From the NCBI GenBank assembly GCA_934101145.1, contig CAKOPZ010000004.1:11830-75829 (forward strand): a stretch of DNA of 64,000 nt, read 5' to 3'. The notes beneath the pieces are model-generated. The model searched no databases, was not told the origin of the DNA, and saw nothing but the letters and a program-made list of their open reading frames with translations. A program made the translations under genes and the position numbers. Position 1 is the first letter of the stretch. Every line of letters starts with the position of its first letter. Positions 47,278-56,748 of this stretch are shown here, in pieces. The DNA comes from an uncultured Clostridia bacterium (GTDB lineage Bacteria > Bacillota > Clostridia > TANB77 > CAG-508).

Positions 47278-47779
47278 ATATTCGAGTGAATTTAAATTAG
47301 AGGTTGTAAAATATTATTTAGAAAATAATGTTGGATATCAAGCAGCAGCCGACCACTTTGGTGTAGCATATTCACCCGTTATTAGATGGGTTAGAAAATA
47401 CAAAGAAAATGGATATGTAGGATTAATGAAAAATCAGAGAGCAAGTTATAGTGGAAATTTTAAACAAAATGTAGTAGAATACATGCATGAGAACCATTTA
47501 TCATGTCAAGAAACAGCATTTCATTTTAATTTAGCAGGAGATTATGTAGTTAGTAAATGGGAACGTATATATTATGAGGAAGGACCACAAGGTTTGTATA
47601 TAGAACGACGTGGAAGGTCGAAAAATATGAGTTCAAAACCAAGAAAGAAAATTTCAAACAAGGAAGTTAAAGAAGATTTAATTGCTGAAAATCAAAGGCT
47701 TCGAATGGAGAATGAATACTTAAAAAAATTAAATGCCTTAGTTCAGGAAAGAATCAAGCGAGAGAACAAGAAAAAGTAA
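47270..47779 (+). CDS. IS3 transposase OrfA
   Basis: A 169-residue helix-turn-helix protein: MSKYSSEFKLEVVKYYLEN, two HTH units and a leucine-zipper-like tail (AENQRLRMENEYLKKLNALV). The start ATG at 47270 overlaps the parA stop. A G-AAA-AAG slip site at 47770-47776 would fuse it to OrfB by -1 frameshifting, the family norm. Confidence 0.88.
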   Translation: MSKYSSEFKLEVVKYYLENNVGYQAAADHFGVAYSPVIRWVRKYKENGYVGLMKNQRASYSGNFKQNVVEYMHENHLSCQETAFHFNLAGDYVVSKWERIYYEEGPQGLYIERRGRSKNMSSKPRKKISNKEVKEDLIAENQRLRMENEYLKKLNALVQERIKRENKKK

Positions 47780-48633
47780 TTGTTGTCGATGAATTAAGGC
47801 ACAAATATAGCTTGAGAGAATTATTAAAATTAGCAGAAATACCAAGAAGTACATTTTATTATAATCTAAAAAATATGAGAAAAGAAGATAAATATAAAGT
47901 AGAAAAAGACGAAATTTTATCTATATTTAATGAAAATAAAGGACGTTATGGTTATAGAAGAATAACATTAGAAATGAGAAATCGTGGCTATATAATAAAC
48001 CATAAAACAGTTGCAAGACTAATGCAAATAATGGGATTACAAAGCATTCAAAGACCAAAAAGAAGATATAATTCATATCAAGGAATAATAGGAAAAATAG
48101 CAGATAATTTATTAAAAAGAGATTTTAAGGCAGATAAGCCAAACCAAAAGTGGGCTACAGATGTAACGGAATTTAGAGTTAATAATGATAAACTTTATTT
48201 ATCACCAATAGTAGATTTGTTTAACGGTGAAGTAATAAGCTTTAATTTATCTCAACATCCAGTATTTAATCAAGTAGTAGATATGTTAGAAAAAGCATTT
48301 AATAAAATACCAGATAATACCAACCTAATATTACATTCTAATCAAGGATGGCAGTATCAAATGAAACAATATCAATATTTGTTAGAACAAAAGGGTATCA
48401 GGCAAAGTATGTCAAGAAAAGGAAATTGTTTAGATAATGCATGTGCAGAGAATTTTTTTGGAATATTAAAATCAGAGCTCTATTATATAAAAGAAAAAGA
48501 GTATAAAAATATAGAAGAATTAGAAAATGATATAATTGAATATATAGAATATTATAATAACAGAAGAATTAAGAGCAAACTAAAAGGAATGTCCCCTGTT
48601 CAATACAGAGAACATTCCGAGTTAGTAGCCTAA
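47776..48633 (+). CDS. IS3 transposase OrfB with Asp-to-Asn active-site change
   Basis: About 286 residues from the slip site: HTH_21 segment, then an rve integrase core. The first catalytic Asp is in WATDVTEF, the Glu in ACAENFFGILKSE. The motif normally HSDQGWQY reads HSNQGWQY (codon AAT at 48340-48342), removing the second catalytic aspartate, so the enzyme should be inactive. Confidence 0.88.
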   Translation, partial: VIVVDELRHKYSLRELLKLAEIPRSTFYYNLKNMRKEDKYKVEKDEILSIFNENKGRYGYRRITLEMRNRGYIINHKTVARLMQIMGLQSIQRPKRRYNSYQGIIGKIADNLLKRDFKADKPNQKWATDVTEFRVNNDKLYLSPIVDLFNGEVISFNLSQHPVFNQVVDMLEKAFNKIPDNTNLILHSNQGWQYQMKQYQYLLEQKGIRQSMSRKGNCLDNACAENFFGILKSELYYIKEKEYKNIEELENDIIEYIEYYNNRRIKSKLKGMSPVQYREHSELVA

Positions 48634-48723
48634 TTTATACTGTCCAACTTTTTGGGTTCAGTACAAAGAAGGGATTGAACTTAATAAAAAAGTATAGAAA
48701 ATTAATAAATAGGAGGAATTAAA

Positions 48724-49728
48724 ATGGCAATTTTATTACCAGGAGGAGCAGGTTATATAGGAAGTCACACAGCAGTAGAATTATTGAATGCAGGAAAGGA
48801 AATTATAATAATAGATAATTTTTCAAATAGTAAACCAGAGGTTTTGGATAAAATAAGAAAAATAACAGGTAAGGACTTTAAATTTTATGAAATAGACTAT
48901 TTAGATAGAGAAAAATTAGAAGAGGTTTTTGAAGAAAATGACATTGAAGCAGTATTAAACTTTGCAGGATATAAAGCAGTTGGAGAATCTGTAGAAAAAC
49001 CACTAGAATATTATCACAATAATATTTCAGGATGTCTGGTTTTATTACAAACAATGAAAAAATATGGAGTTAAAAAATTCATATTCAGCTCATCTGCAAC
49101 AGTATATGGTGAACCAGAATATATACCAATTACAGAAGAATGCAAAACTGGAGGCACAACAAATCCATATGGTACAACAAAACTATTTATTGAACAAATA
49201 CTAAAAGACTTATATACATCTGATAATACATGGGATATATGCATATTGAGATATTTTAATCCTGTAGGAGCACATGAAAGTGGATTAATAGGAGAAGAAC
49301 CACAAGGAATTCCAAACAATTTAATGCCATATGTAGCAAGGGTAGCTGCTGGACAATTAAAAGAGTTGTCTGTATTTGGCGATGATTATGACACACCTGA
49401 CGGAACTGGTGTAAGAGACTATATACATGTCGTAGATTTAGCAAGAGGACATGTAGCAGCATTAAAGAAATTAGATAGAGAAGAAGAAGGATTATATATA
49501 TATAATTTAGGAACAGGAACGGGATATAGTGTTTTAGATATGGTAAAAGGATTTGAGAAGGCAACAGGTAAAAAAGTACCATATACAATAGCACCAAGAA
49601 GAGCTGGAGATATTGCTACATGCTATGCAAATCCTAAAAAAGCAAGAGAAGAATTAGGATGGGAAGCTACAAGAAATCTAGATGATATGTATAAGGATTC
49701 TTGGAATTATATAGAAAAAAATAGCTAA
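48724..49728 (+). CDS. galE: UDP-glucose 4-epimerase
   Basis: A 334-residue SDR epimerase. The Rossmann motif is GGAGYIGSHTAVELL, the catalytic pair lies in FSSSATVYG and NPYGTTK, and YFNPVGAHESGLIGEEP binds UDP-sugar. It supplies UDP-galactose for the neighbouring polysaccharide genes. The ribosome site is AGGAGGA. It is cargo of the element. Confidence 0.94.
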   Translation: MAILLPGGAGYIGSHTAVELLNAGKEIIIIDNFSNSKPEVLDKIRKITGKDFKFYEIDYLDREKLEEVFEENDIEAVLNFAGYKAVGESVEKPLEYYHNNISGCLVLLQTMKKYGVKKFIFSSSATVYGEPEYIPITEECKTGGTTNPYGTTKLFIEQILKDLYTSDNTWDICILRYFNPVGAHESGLIGEEPQGIPNNLMPYVARVAAGQLKELSVFGDDYDTPDGTGVRDYIHVVDLARGHVAALKKLDREEEGLYIYNLGTGTGYSVLDMVKGFEKATGKKVPYTIAPRRAGDIATCYANPKKAREELGWEATRNLDDMYKDSWNYIEKNS

Positions 49729-49735
49729 TATTATT

Positions 49736-50674
49736 GTGACAGAATTAATAATATTATTTATAATTACTGGAGGAACATTTTTATATGTCAAAAATAAATT
49801 AGGAAAAATACAAAGAATAGACCTAAATGAAAGCGATTTAAATGTATCTGCACAAACAGATAAGAAATTAGCCGATTATAGAAATATAGCTATATTTGGT
49901 ATTGATTCAAGAGCGAATACTTATGATAAAGGAAATAGAAGCGATTGTATAATGATTGCAAGTATCAATGATAAAACAAAAGAAGTAAAGTTGGTATCTA
50001 TATATAGAGATACACTTGTGCAAATAGAAGACCATGGGCTTGATAAAATAACTCATGCATATTCTTATGGAGAAGCACCTCTTGCAATAAAAACTTTAAA
50101 TACAAATTTTGACTTAAACATCAAAGAGTTTGTAACAGTAAATTTTGATGCGGTAAAGGATATAATTGACAGCATAGGTGGTATATCAATGAATGTAACT
50201 ACTGAAGAAGTACCACATATATCTGGAATAACGGCAGCTGGAACATACAATTTAACAGGAGAACAGGCTTTAGCATATGCAAGAATTAGATATGCTACGG
50301 GAGGAGATTATAAAAGAACAGAGAGAATGAGAGACGTATTAACAGCTGTTGTAAACAAAGTGAAGACATTTAATATAAGTCAATTGAATTCATTTATAGA
50401 TAAAGTATTACCAAGGGTTTATACTAATATATCTGAAAATGACATATTTAGTATGATACCAAATGCGACGAGTTTTAAAATAACAAAAAGCATAGGGTGG
50501 CCATATGAAACAAAAGGAATAACACTTGATAGATGGTATGGAGTTCCGATTACATTGGAAAGCAATGTGACAAAATTACATCAAGAAATATTTGATGAGA
50601 AAGATTATATACCTTCAGACACAGTAAAAGAAATAAGCAATGATATAGTGAAAAAGATGGGATATATTAATTAA
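49736..50674 (+). CDS. LytR-CpsA-Psr (LCP) wall-polymer ligase
   Basis: A 312-residue protein: one N-terminal helix, then an extracytoplasmic LCP domain with FGIDSRANTYDKGNRSDCIM, SIYRDTLVQI and the Arg/Asp-rich YARIRYATGGDYKRTERM. It transfers polysaccharide or teichoic acid from the lipid carrier to peptidoglycan. The best start is GTG at 49736 with no clear ribosome site, so a few N-terminal residues may be missing or translation is coupled to galE. Confidence 0.85.
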   Translation: MTELIILFIITGGTFLYVKNKLGKIQRIDLNESDLNVSAQTDKKLADYRNIAIFGIDSRANTYDKGNRSDCIMIASINDKTKEVKLVSIYRDTLVQIEDHGLDKITHAYSYGEAPLAIKTLNTNFDLNIKEFVTVNFDAVKDIIDSIGGISMNVTTEEVPHISGITAAGTYNLTGEQALAYARIRYATGGDYKRTERMRDVLTAVVNKVKTFNISQLNSFIDKVLPRVYTNISENDIFSMIPNATSFKITKSIGWPYETKGITLDRWYGVPITLESNVTKLHQEIFDEKDYIPSDTVKEISNDIVKKMGYIN

Positions 50675-50725
50675 ACAAGATAAGAATTTCTAAGAGGTGT
50701 ATGAACGGTAAGGGGAAGTTTTAAA

Positions 50726-51376
50726 ATGCTGTATATAAAAATAAAAAGAATATTAGATATTATATTATCTGCTATGTTATTAATAGTTTTTGCTATTCCA
50801 ATGGCAATTGTCGCAATTTGCATAAAATTGGAAGATGGAGGACCAGTTATATATAAGTCAAATAGAGTGGGAAAAAATTTAAAAGAATTTAATACATATA
50901 AATTTAGATCAATGAAAACAAAGCGAGAAGAATTGCATAGTACTTTATCGCATGAACAAATGGTAACAAATATAGGAAGATTCATAAGAAAAACCTCATT
51001 AGACGAATTACCACAATTAGTTAATGTATTAAAAGGTGAAATGAGTTTTATAGGACCACGACCATGGATACCAGAATATTATAAATGGTTTACAGATGAA
51101 CAAAAAAGAAGAATTGAAGTATTACCAGGTATTTCAGGATTAGCACAAGTTAGAGGAAGAAATGGAATTAATATATTAAAGAAAATAGAATATGATATTG
51201 AATATGTTGATAATATTAGTTTTAAACAAGATGTTATAATAGCATTTGAAACAATTATAACTGTATTTTCTAAAACAAATGCTGAAATAACGGAAAATGG
51301 AATAAAAGAAGAAATTAATGAATTGAAAACACAAAGAATTAGTTTGGAAGAAAACATATATAAAGAAGTTATATAA
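50726..51376 (+). CDS. Undecaprenyl-phosphate sugar phosphotransferase
   Basis: A 216-residue bacterial sugar transferase (WcaJ/EpsL type) with one N-terminal membrane helix and the conserved IKLEDGGPVIYKSNRVG, KFRSM, RKTSLDELPQLVNVLKGEMS and GPRPW stretches. Starts a polysaccharide unit on the lipid carrier. The ribosome site is AAGGGGAAG. EPS cargo with galE and LCP. Confidence 0.92.
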   Translation: MLYIKIKRILDIILSAMLLIVFAIPMAIVAICIKLEDGGPVIYKSNRVGKNLKEFNTYKFRSMKTKREELHSTLSHEQMVTNIGRFIRKTSLDELPQLVNVLKGEMSFIGPRPWIPEYYKWFTDEQKRRIEVLPGISGLAQVRGRNGINILKKIEYDIEYVDNISFKQDVIIAFETIITVFSKTNAEITENGIKEEINELKTQRISLEENIYKEVI

Positions 51377-51397
51377 AATAAATAAAGGGAGAAGGAA

Positions 51398-52651
51398 ATG
51401 AAAAAGGTATTGTTTGCAGCAACAGTTGATTCTCATATAAAACAATTTCATTTGCTATATTTACAATGGTTTAAAGAACAAGGTTATGAAGTACATGTTG
51501 CAACTAATGGTGACGAAGCAATACCATACTGTGACATAAAACATAGGATTCCTTTTGAAAGAAATCCTATCAAAGTTAACAATTTAAAGGCAATAAAAAA
51601 ATTAAAGAAAATTATAGAAAATGAAAAAATTGAATTTATAGATTATGAGCATGAAAATTTTTATAAAAGGCAAATTTCAAGGTTAGAAAGAATAGGAAAG
51701 GCAGATGTATATCACAAATCGGCAATTTATACTTTAGGTATATGCGAAACTACAAGAAGTAATTTTAATAATATTCTTAATTTGGAAACAGATAGAACCA
51801 ATATAGACAGTTTACAAAGTGCATGGCAAACAGGGACAAGCAAAAGAGTAACAAGAATGGCATTGAATTTATGGAATAGTGATAATATGTATGAAGATAG
51901 AAAAGCTGAAAAGGAAGATAGAGTATCTAAGAATTATTGTGTTAGTGAATTGTTTTGTGATGGGTATGATAGATATTTCATGGAAGCAATAAAATTACGA
52001 TACCCAGAGAATTTTAGAGAATATCAAAATAGTAAAATTATAACTTTAAATAATGATAATAAAGACAACAGTAAATTGTATGGGATTTATATAAGAATAG
52101 GTTATTGTCAGAATGAGTTTTCAGCAATTTTAGAATTAGAGGAAAAGAAAGAGCAAATTTTAAAATACTGTAAAGACAATGGGTATAATGTTAATCATAT
52201 ATATTGTGATATTGGATTTTCTGGTGCATTAGAAAATAGAATTTCACTAGATAAATTAGTAGATGATATAAATAGTGGAAAATTAGAGGGAGTTATAGCA
52301 GAAAGTTTATCTTCAATTATAAGAGATCCATCACTTGTGAAAACAAAAATATTTTTACAGAGCATAAAAGGACAAATAATTTCAATGCAAGATGGTGTAA
52401 TTAAAGGCAAAAATAGTAAAACAACTGAAAACGAAATGGACACGACTAAAAAAGAAAAAGTTATAAATGAAAGTGATAGAACACAAGAAAATCAATTTAA
52501 AGAAATGTTTAATAAACAACAAAACAAAACTATACCCAAAACGAAAAATGTTATTGTACATAACAATTTAAAATGGAGACCAGTAAGCGAGGAACAAAGA
52601 AAAGGACGAATTGAGATGAGAATGAAATCAAAGAAAAATTTAGAAAGATAA
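51398..52651 (+). CDS. Chimeric frame: glycosyltransferase N-terminus, DUF6075, degenerate resolvase
   Basis: A 417-residue frame made of three unrelated parts. Residues 1 to about 80 (MKKVLFAATVDSHIKQFHLLYLQWFKEQG) match the start of an EpsD-like glycosyltransferase. Residues about 82-210 (YEHENFYKRQISRLE, AIYTLGICETTR, LQSAWQTGTSKRVTRMALNLWN) match the mobile-element protein DUF6075. Residues about 225-330 resemble a serine resolvase N-domain but lack the serine (YIRIGYCQNE). A recombination junction near 51640 fused them in frame. Probably non-functional as a glycosyltransferase. Confidence 0.78.
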   Translation: MKKVLFAATVDSHIKQFHLLYLQWFKEQGYEVHVATNGDEAIPYCDIKHRIPFERNPIKVNNLKAIKKLKKIIENEKIEFIDYEHENFYKRQISRLERIGKADVYHKSAIYTLGICETTRSNFNNILNLETDRTNIDSLQSAWQTGTSKRVTRMALNLWNSDNMYEDRKAEKEDRVSKNYCVSELFCDGYDRYFMEAIKLRYPENFREYQNSKIITLNNDNKDNSKLYGIYIRIGYCQNEFSAILELEEKKEQILKYCKDNGYNVNHIYCDIGFSGALENRISLDKLVDDINSGKLEGVIAESLSSIIRDPSLVKTKIFLQSIKGQIISMQDGVIKGKNSKTTENEMDTTKKEKVINESDRTQENQFKEMFNKQQNKTIPKTKNVIVHNNLKWRPVSEEQRKGRIEMRMKSKKNLER

Positions 52652-52678
52652 ACAAGTCAAAAATGGCTTGTTTTTTTG
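52650..52678 (+). terminator. Terminator after the chimeric frame
   Basis: AACAAGTC/GGCTTGTT stem of 8 bp with loop AAAAAT, then seven Ts. Confidence 0.7.
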
Positions 52679-52694
52679 TTAGGAGGGAACAAAT

Positions 52695-53097
52695 TTGAAA
52701 ACAAATATAGGAAATATAAATATGGAAGTAAAAGAGGCAATAGCCTATTACATTTTAGGGTATGAAAAATATCATACTGAGATAAAAGACATTAAAAAGA
52801 AACATTGGATAATAATATTAAAATTTATATTAGAAATGGTTAGAGATGATGTAGATACACAAGAAGTTATATTACGAAATAAAAACTACTAGATACAATT
52901 CTTTTTTCGTGGAAACTAACTCCAGATGATTTTTTTGCTTATGCAACTTGTATTTTTTATGTATTAACTAACCGAGAAAAAGAAATAACACCAAAAAAAT
53001 AGTAACAGAATTTTTATCAGAAGTATATTCACACCACCCAAGAAAAACTTTAAAAGAAGCTAATTTTATACTTGATGAATTTTTTCCAGAAGAATAA
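52695..53097 (+). pseudogene. Frameshifted small mobile-element gene
   Basis: TTG at 52695 follows AGGAGGG and starts a helical 65-residue frame (MKTNIGNINMEVKEAIAYYI). Coding then seems to continue in two further frames: LLDTILFSWKLTPDDFFAYATCIFYVLTNREKEITPKK, and, after a run of seven As (52993-52999), IVTEFLSEVYSHHPRKTLKEANFIL to a stop at 53097. The joined product of about 130 residues would be one protein broken by two A-run indels. Function unknown. Confidence 0.55.
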
Positions 53098-53174
53098 TTT
53101 TATAAAAATAAAGCAATTATTCATAAATTTATCATTACCTAAATACCTTTTAATATGAAAGTAAGGAGGTAATG

Positions 53175-53300
53175 TTGGAAGAAAATAAAGAAGATAGCAA
53201 AGTAAAAGTTATCTATGGAAAAGAAAATTTACGAGAAATAATAACCAATTTGTTAGAAGAAAAATTTAACGAAATTATAGAACAATGTGAAGATCAGTAA
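53175..53300 (+). CDS. 41-residue accessory protein upstream of the recombinases
   Basis: TTG at 53175 follows AAGGAGGT. The peptide MEENKEDSKVKVIYGKENL continues into a helix rich in Glu and ends EQCEDQ. Short proteins of this kind often precede tandem serine recombinases in clostridial elements; possibly a directionality factor or accessory subunit, but unproven. Confidence 0.6.
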   Translation: MEENKEDSKVKVIYGKENLREIITNLLEEKFNEIIEQCEDQ

Positions 53301-53389
53301 ATAATATTAAATTTGCACATTTTACTTCAAATAATTTAAAAGATAAAATTAAATCGTAAAAAGGTTATTTATTCTGGAGAGGAGGTAAG

Positions 53390-55045
53390 ATGAAAAGAAT
53401 AAATAATTGTGGCAATATAAATTATAGAAAAGATAGAACAGTCAAGTATTTGCGTCTTTCAAGAGATGACGGAGATGATAGAGAAAGTGAAAGTATAGAA
53501 AATCAAAGAGATATAATAGATAATTTTATAAAAAATAGTGATGATTTAGAAGATGTAGGAGAATATATCGATGATGGATATACAGGAACTAATTTTAATA
53601 GACCAGATTTTAAACGAATGATACAAGACATTGAAGATGGAAAAATAGACTGCATTATTACAAAAGATTTATCAAGATTTGGAAGAGATCACATAGATAC
53701 AGGATATTATCTTGAAAGGTATTTACCAACAAAAGCTATAAGATATATTGCAATAGGCGATAATGTTGATACCAATAATCCATCTGGATTGCAATTTTTA
53801 ACTTTTAAATTAAGTTTTAATGACTATTATGCACAAGATATATCCAATAAAATAAAAAGTGTAAAGCAAAGAAAAATAGAAAAGGGAGAATTTCAAGGAA
53901 ATATTGCTCCTTATGGTTACAAAAAAGATAGTTTAATAAAAAATCATCTAATACCAGATGAAGAATCAGCAAAAGTAGTTGTAGATATATTTGATATGTA
54001 TGTTAATAAAGGAATGTCAACAACACAAATAGCAGATAAATTAAATGAAAATGAAATTTTACCACCTGCAATATATTTAAAGATTCCGACTATTATGAAA
54101 GGTAAGAAAGATATATCAGAATACAAATGGCTATATAGTCAAATATCAGAAATGTTACAAAATCAAATATATATAGGAAATGTAGTAGGTAGAAAATATC
54201 AAAAAATTAGTCATAAGGTTGATAAAGTTAGAAAAACAAAAAAAGAAGAATACATCATTGTACCTAATAAACATAGAGCAATTATTTCAATAGATATATG
54301 GAATAAAGCACAGGAAAAAATAGAAATGTATAAAAAATTTAGAACAAACAAATCTGAGGAATACACACATCCTTTAAAAGAGTTAGTACATTGTGCTGAG
54401 TGTGGAGGAAAAGCAATATATAGACATAGAGTGGCAAAAAGAAAAAACGGCAATATGTGGGAAAATAATAGTTTTATATGTTCTAATAAAAATTCAAAAA
54501 GAAATGATTGCGAATGTAAACCTATAAAATTAGAAGAACTAGAAAAAAAAGTAATTAGTGCAATAAAAGAAGAAATACAAAAATTATCTTATTCAGATGA
54601 TGAATTACAAGAAATATATGACAACGCTGAGCAAAAAATCAATACAAAAATCAATTTTTTCAAAAAACAATTAAAAATTTATGAATGCAAGCTAAAAGAA
54701 AAAAATGAAACAATAAAACAAGTCTATAAAGATAAAACTGAAAATGTAATAACAACTGAAGATTTTAATATTATTTATGAGGACTTATTAAAAGAGAAAA
54801 AACTAATTTTACAGCAGATACAACAATTAGAAACAAAGATAGAAGAAACCAAAAAAAGTAGTAATAGTCTTAATTATAAACAAATAAAAGAGGTAGCAGA
54901 AGAAATATTATCTATTAAAAATCCTAGTAGAGAACTATATTCAAAATTGATTCAGAAAATAGAATTTGATAGTCAAAAAAATGTAATTATAACCTTCAGA
55001 TTTGGACAGATAGAAATAAAAGAAGGACTAAAGGAGGCAATATAA
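53390..55045 (+). CDS. Large serine recombinase 1
   Basis: A 551-residue site-specific recombinase. The N-terminal resolvase domain has VKYLRLSRDDG with the catalytic Ser, SIENQRDIIDNFI and KDLSRFGRDHIDTGYYLE. A recombinase domain, a zinc ribbon (CAECGGKAIYRH ... CSNKNSKRNDCECK) and a long coiled coil follow. Very similar to the adjacent gene, so a duplication. It should catalyse integration and excision with the partner. Confidence 0.93.
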   Translation: MKRINNCGNINYRKDRTVKYLRLSRDDGDDRESESIENQRDIIDNFIKNSDDLEDVGEYIDDGYTGTNFNRPDFKRMIQDIEDGKIDCIITKDLSRFGRDHIDTGYYLERYLPTKAIRYIAIGDNVDTNNPSGLQFLTFKLSFNDYYAQDISNKIKSVKQRKIEKGEFQGNIAPYGYKKDSLIKNHLIPDEESAKVVVDIFDMYVNKGMSTTQIADKLNENEILPPAIYLKIPTIMKGKKDISEYKWLYSQISEMLQNQIYIGNVVGRKYQKISHKVDKVRKTKKEEYIIVPNKHRAIISIDIWNKAQEKIEMYKKFRTNKSEEYTHPLKELVHCAECGGKAIYRHRVAKRKNGNMWENNSFICSNKNSKRNDCECKPIKLEELEKKVISAIKEEIQKLSYSDDELQEIYDNAEQKINTKINFFKKQLKIYECKLKEKNETIKQVYKDKTENVITTEDFNIIYEDLLKEKKLILQQIQQLETKIEETKKSSNSLNYKQIKEVAEEILSIKNPSRELYSKLIQKIEFDSQKNVIITFRFGQIEIKEGLKEAI

Positions 55046-56671
55046 ATGCGAATATATAGGGCAGTAAAATATTTGAGATTATCAGAACAAGATGGAGATA
55101 AGCAAGAAAGTGAAAGCATAGAAAATCAAAGGGATATAATAGATAATTTTATAAATAATAATGATGATTTAAAAGCAGTAGGAGAATATATTGATGATGG
55201 CTATACAGGAGGAAATTTCGATAGACCAGACTTTAAGCGAATGATACAAGATATTGAAGATGGAAAAATAGATTGCATTATCACAAAAGACTTATCAAGA
55301 TTTGGGAGAGATCATATAGATACAGGTTACTATCTTGAAAGGTACTTACCATCAAAAGCTATAAGATATATTGCAATAGGTGATGGTGTAGATACTATAA
55401 ATGCAAGAGGATTGCAGTTTTTATCGTTTAAGTTAAGCTATAATGATTATTACATACAAGATATTTCTAAAAAAATAAAAAGTGTAAAAAAGAAGAAAAT
55501 GGAAAATGGGGAATATCAAGCAGGAATTGCTCCTTATGGTTATAAAAAAGATGAAAATATAAAAAATCATTTAGTTATTGATGAAAATGTATATAAAGTT
55601 GTGCAAGAAATATTTGATATGTACGGAAATAAAGGAATGTCAACTATAAAAATTGCTGATGAATTGAATAGAAGGAATATTGTACCACCTGCTGTCTATA
55701 TGAATATGCCTTGTACAAAAAGAAAATGCAAAAATCCATCTGGAGAGTATGTTTGGCTACGAACAACAATAGGAAATATGTTAAAAAATCAAACTTATTT
55801 AGGGTATGTTGTAAGTGGTAAAAGGGAACAAATAAGTCCTAAAATAAAAAAAGGAAGGCAGAAGAAAAAAGAAGAATTTATTGTAATAAAGAATATGCAT
55901 GATCCTATTATAGATGAAGAACTATGGAAAAAAGTTCAAGCTAGATTTAATTCATTTAATACAGATAATAAGAAAAAATATAATTATATTCTAAAAGGTA
56001 TGGTATATTGTGGAGAATGTGGAAATGAAGCAACATTTATGCATTCTATAAGCAAAAATAAAAGTGGCAAAGTATATTGGGAGGGAAACTATGCAATATG
56101 TAAAAAGAGAAATGATTATATAAGGTTATGCGAGAATAAAATTCTTGGAGAACACATAATATTAAGAGAACTTAAAAAAGTAATACAAAATGAGTTAAAT
56201 AAAATAGACATTACTTCCAAAGAAATAAAAGAAACTTATAAAAAAGCAAAAGTAAAAAGTGATACAAGAGAAAAAAAGAATAAGTTGATTATTGAAAGTA
56301 AGAATAAGGAACTCAAAGAAATTGAAAATAGATTTTCAGAACTTTACAAAAGAAAATTGAAAAATGAAATTTCAATAGATGACTTCAATAAAATATACGA
56401 AGGAATGAAAAATAAAAGAAAATCTATAAATCAAGAAATTAAGGAACTTGAAAATGAAATAACTAATGCACAAAGTAAAAAACTAGAAGATAAGGAGTAT
56501 AAAGAAATAAGAAAAATAGCAAAAAAATTCTTAAAAATGGAAGAGCCAGATCGAGAAACAATAGAGGCATTAGTAAGGAAAATTACATTTGATAAAAATA
56601 AAAATATTACAATAGAACTAACTTTTTCAAATCCTTATGAGAAAGTAATATATAAGAAAGATATAGCATAA
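55046..56671 (+). CDS. Large serine recombinase 2
   Basis: A 541-residue paralogue of the preceding recombinase, starting directly after its stop. Resolvase core VKYLRLSEQDG, zinc ribbon CGECGNEATFMH and a C-terminal coiled coil are all intact. It lies 70 bp inside the right end of the element. A heteromeric pair acting on asymmetric sites, as with CcrA/CcrB, is plausible. Confidence 0.93.
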   Translation: MRIYRAVKYLRLSEQDGDKQESESIENQRDIIDNFINNNDDLKAVGEYIDDGYTGGNFDRPDFKRMIQDIEDGKIDCIITKDLSRFGRDHIDTGYYLERYLPSKAIRYIAIGDGVDTINARGLQFLSFKLSYNDYYIQDISKKIKSVKKKKMENGEYQAGIAPYGYKKDENIKNHLVIDENVYKVVQEIFDMYGNKGMSTIKIADELNRRNIVPPAVYMNMPCTKRKCKNPSGEYVWLRTTIGNMLKNQTYLGYVVSGKREQISPKIKKGRQKKKEEFIVIKNMHDPIIDEELWKKVQARFNSFNTDNKKKYNYILKGMVYCGECGNEATFMHSISKNKSGKVYWEGNYAICKKRNDYIRLCENKILGEHIILRELKKVIQNELNKIDITSKEIKETYKKAKVKSDTREKKNKLIIESKNKELKEIENRFSELYKRKLKNEISIDDFNKIYEGMKNKRKSINQEIKELENEITNAQSKKLEDKEYKEIRKIAKKFLKMEEPDRETIEALVRKITFDKNKNITIELTFSNPYEKVIYKKDIA

Positions 56672-56722
56672 TAAATTAGAAAGTAGTTATTGATGTTAAC
56701 TACATAATTTTAGATGAAAAAG

Positions 56723-56748
56723 TGGTACATCTAGTTAGGTTAAAACCA
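56723..56748. other. attR: right recombination junction
   Basis: TGGTACATCTAG (56723-56734), eight bases, then AAACCA (56743-56748). With the left end this reconstructs an attP in which 12-bp inverted arms flank a core centred on CA. Confidence 0.85.

Larger units (their letters stand above)
47270..48663 (+). mobile_element. IS3-family (IS150-like) remnant
   Basis: Contains orfA and orfB of an IS3-type transposase and a right terminal repeat TGTCCAACTTTTTGGGTTCA (48641-48660). The matching left repeat is absent: orfA begins inside the end of parA. OrfB has Asn in place of the second DDE aspartate. Loss of one end and of a catalytic residue indicates an immobile fossil. Confidence 0.88.
45833..56748 (+). 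mobile_element. 10.9-kb integrative element inserted in pdaA
   Basis: Bounded by AAACCA repeats that restore pdaA when one copy is removed. Carries two tandem large serine recombinases at the right end, a small accessory gene, a degenerate third resolvase domain, a ParA-like gene, an IS3 remnant and a short EPS gene block (galE, LCP, sugar transferase, truncated glycosyltransferase). No conjugation genes or relaxase are visible, so it may be mobilisable or immobile, or a reduced, sporulation-linked element. Confidence 0.88.

Noticed and set aside
52080..52400. A third active serine recombinase
   Set aside because: Only the resolvase N-domain is present and the catalytic serine position is not conserved.
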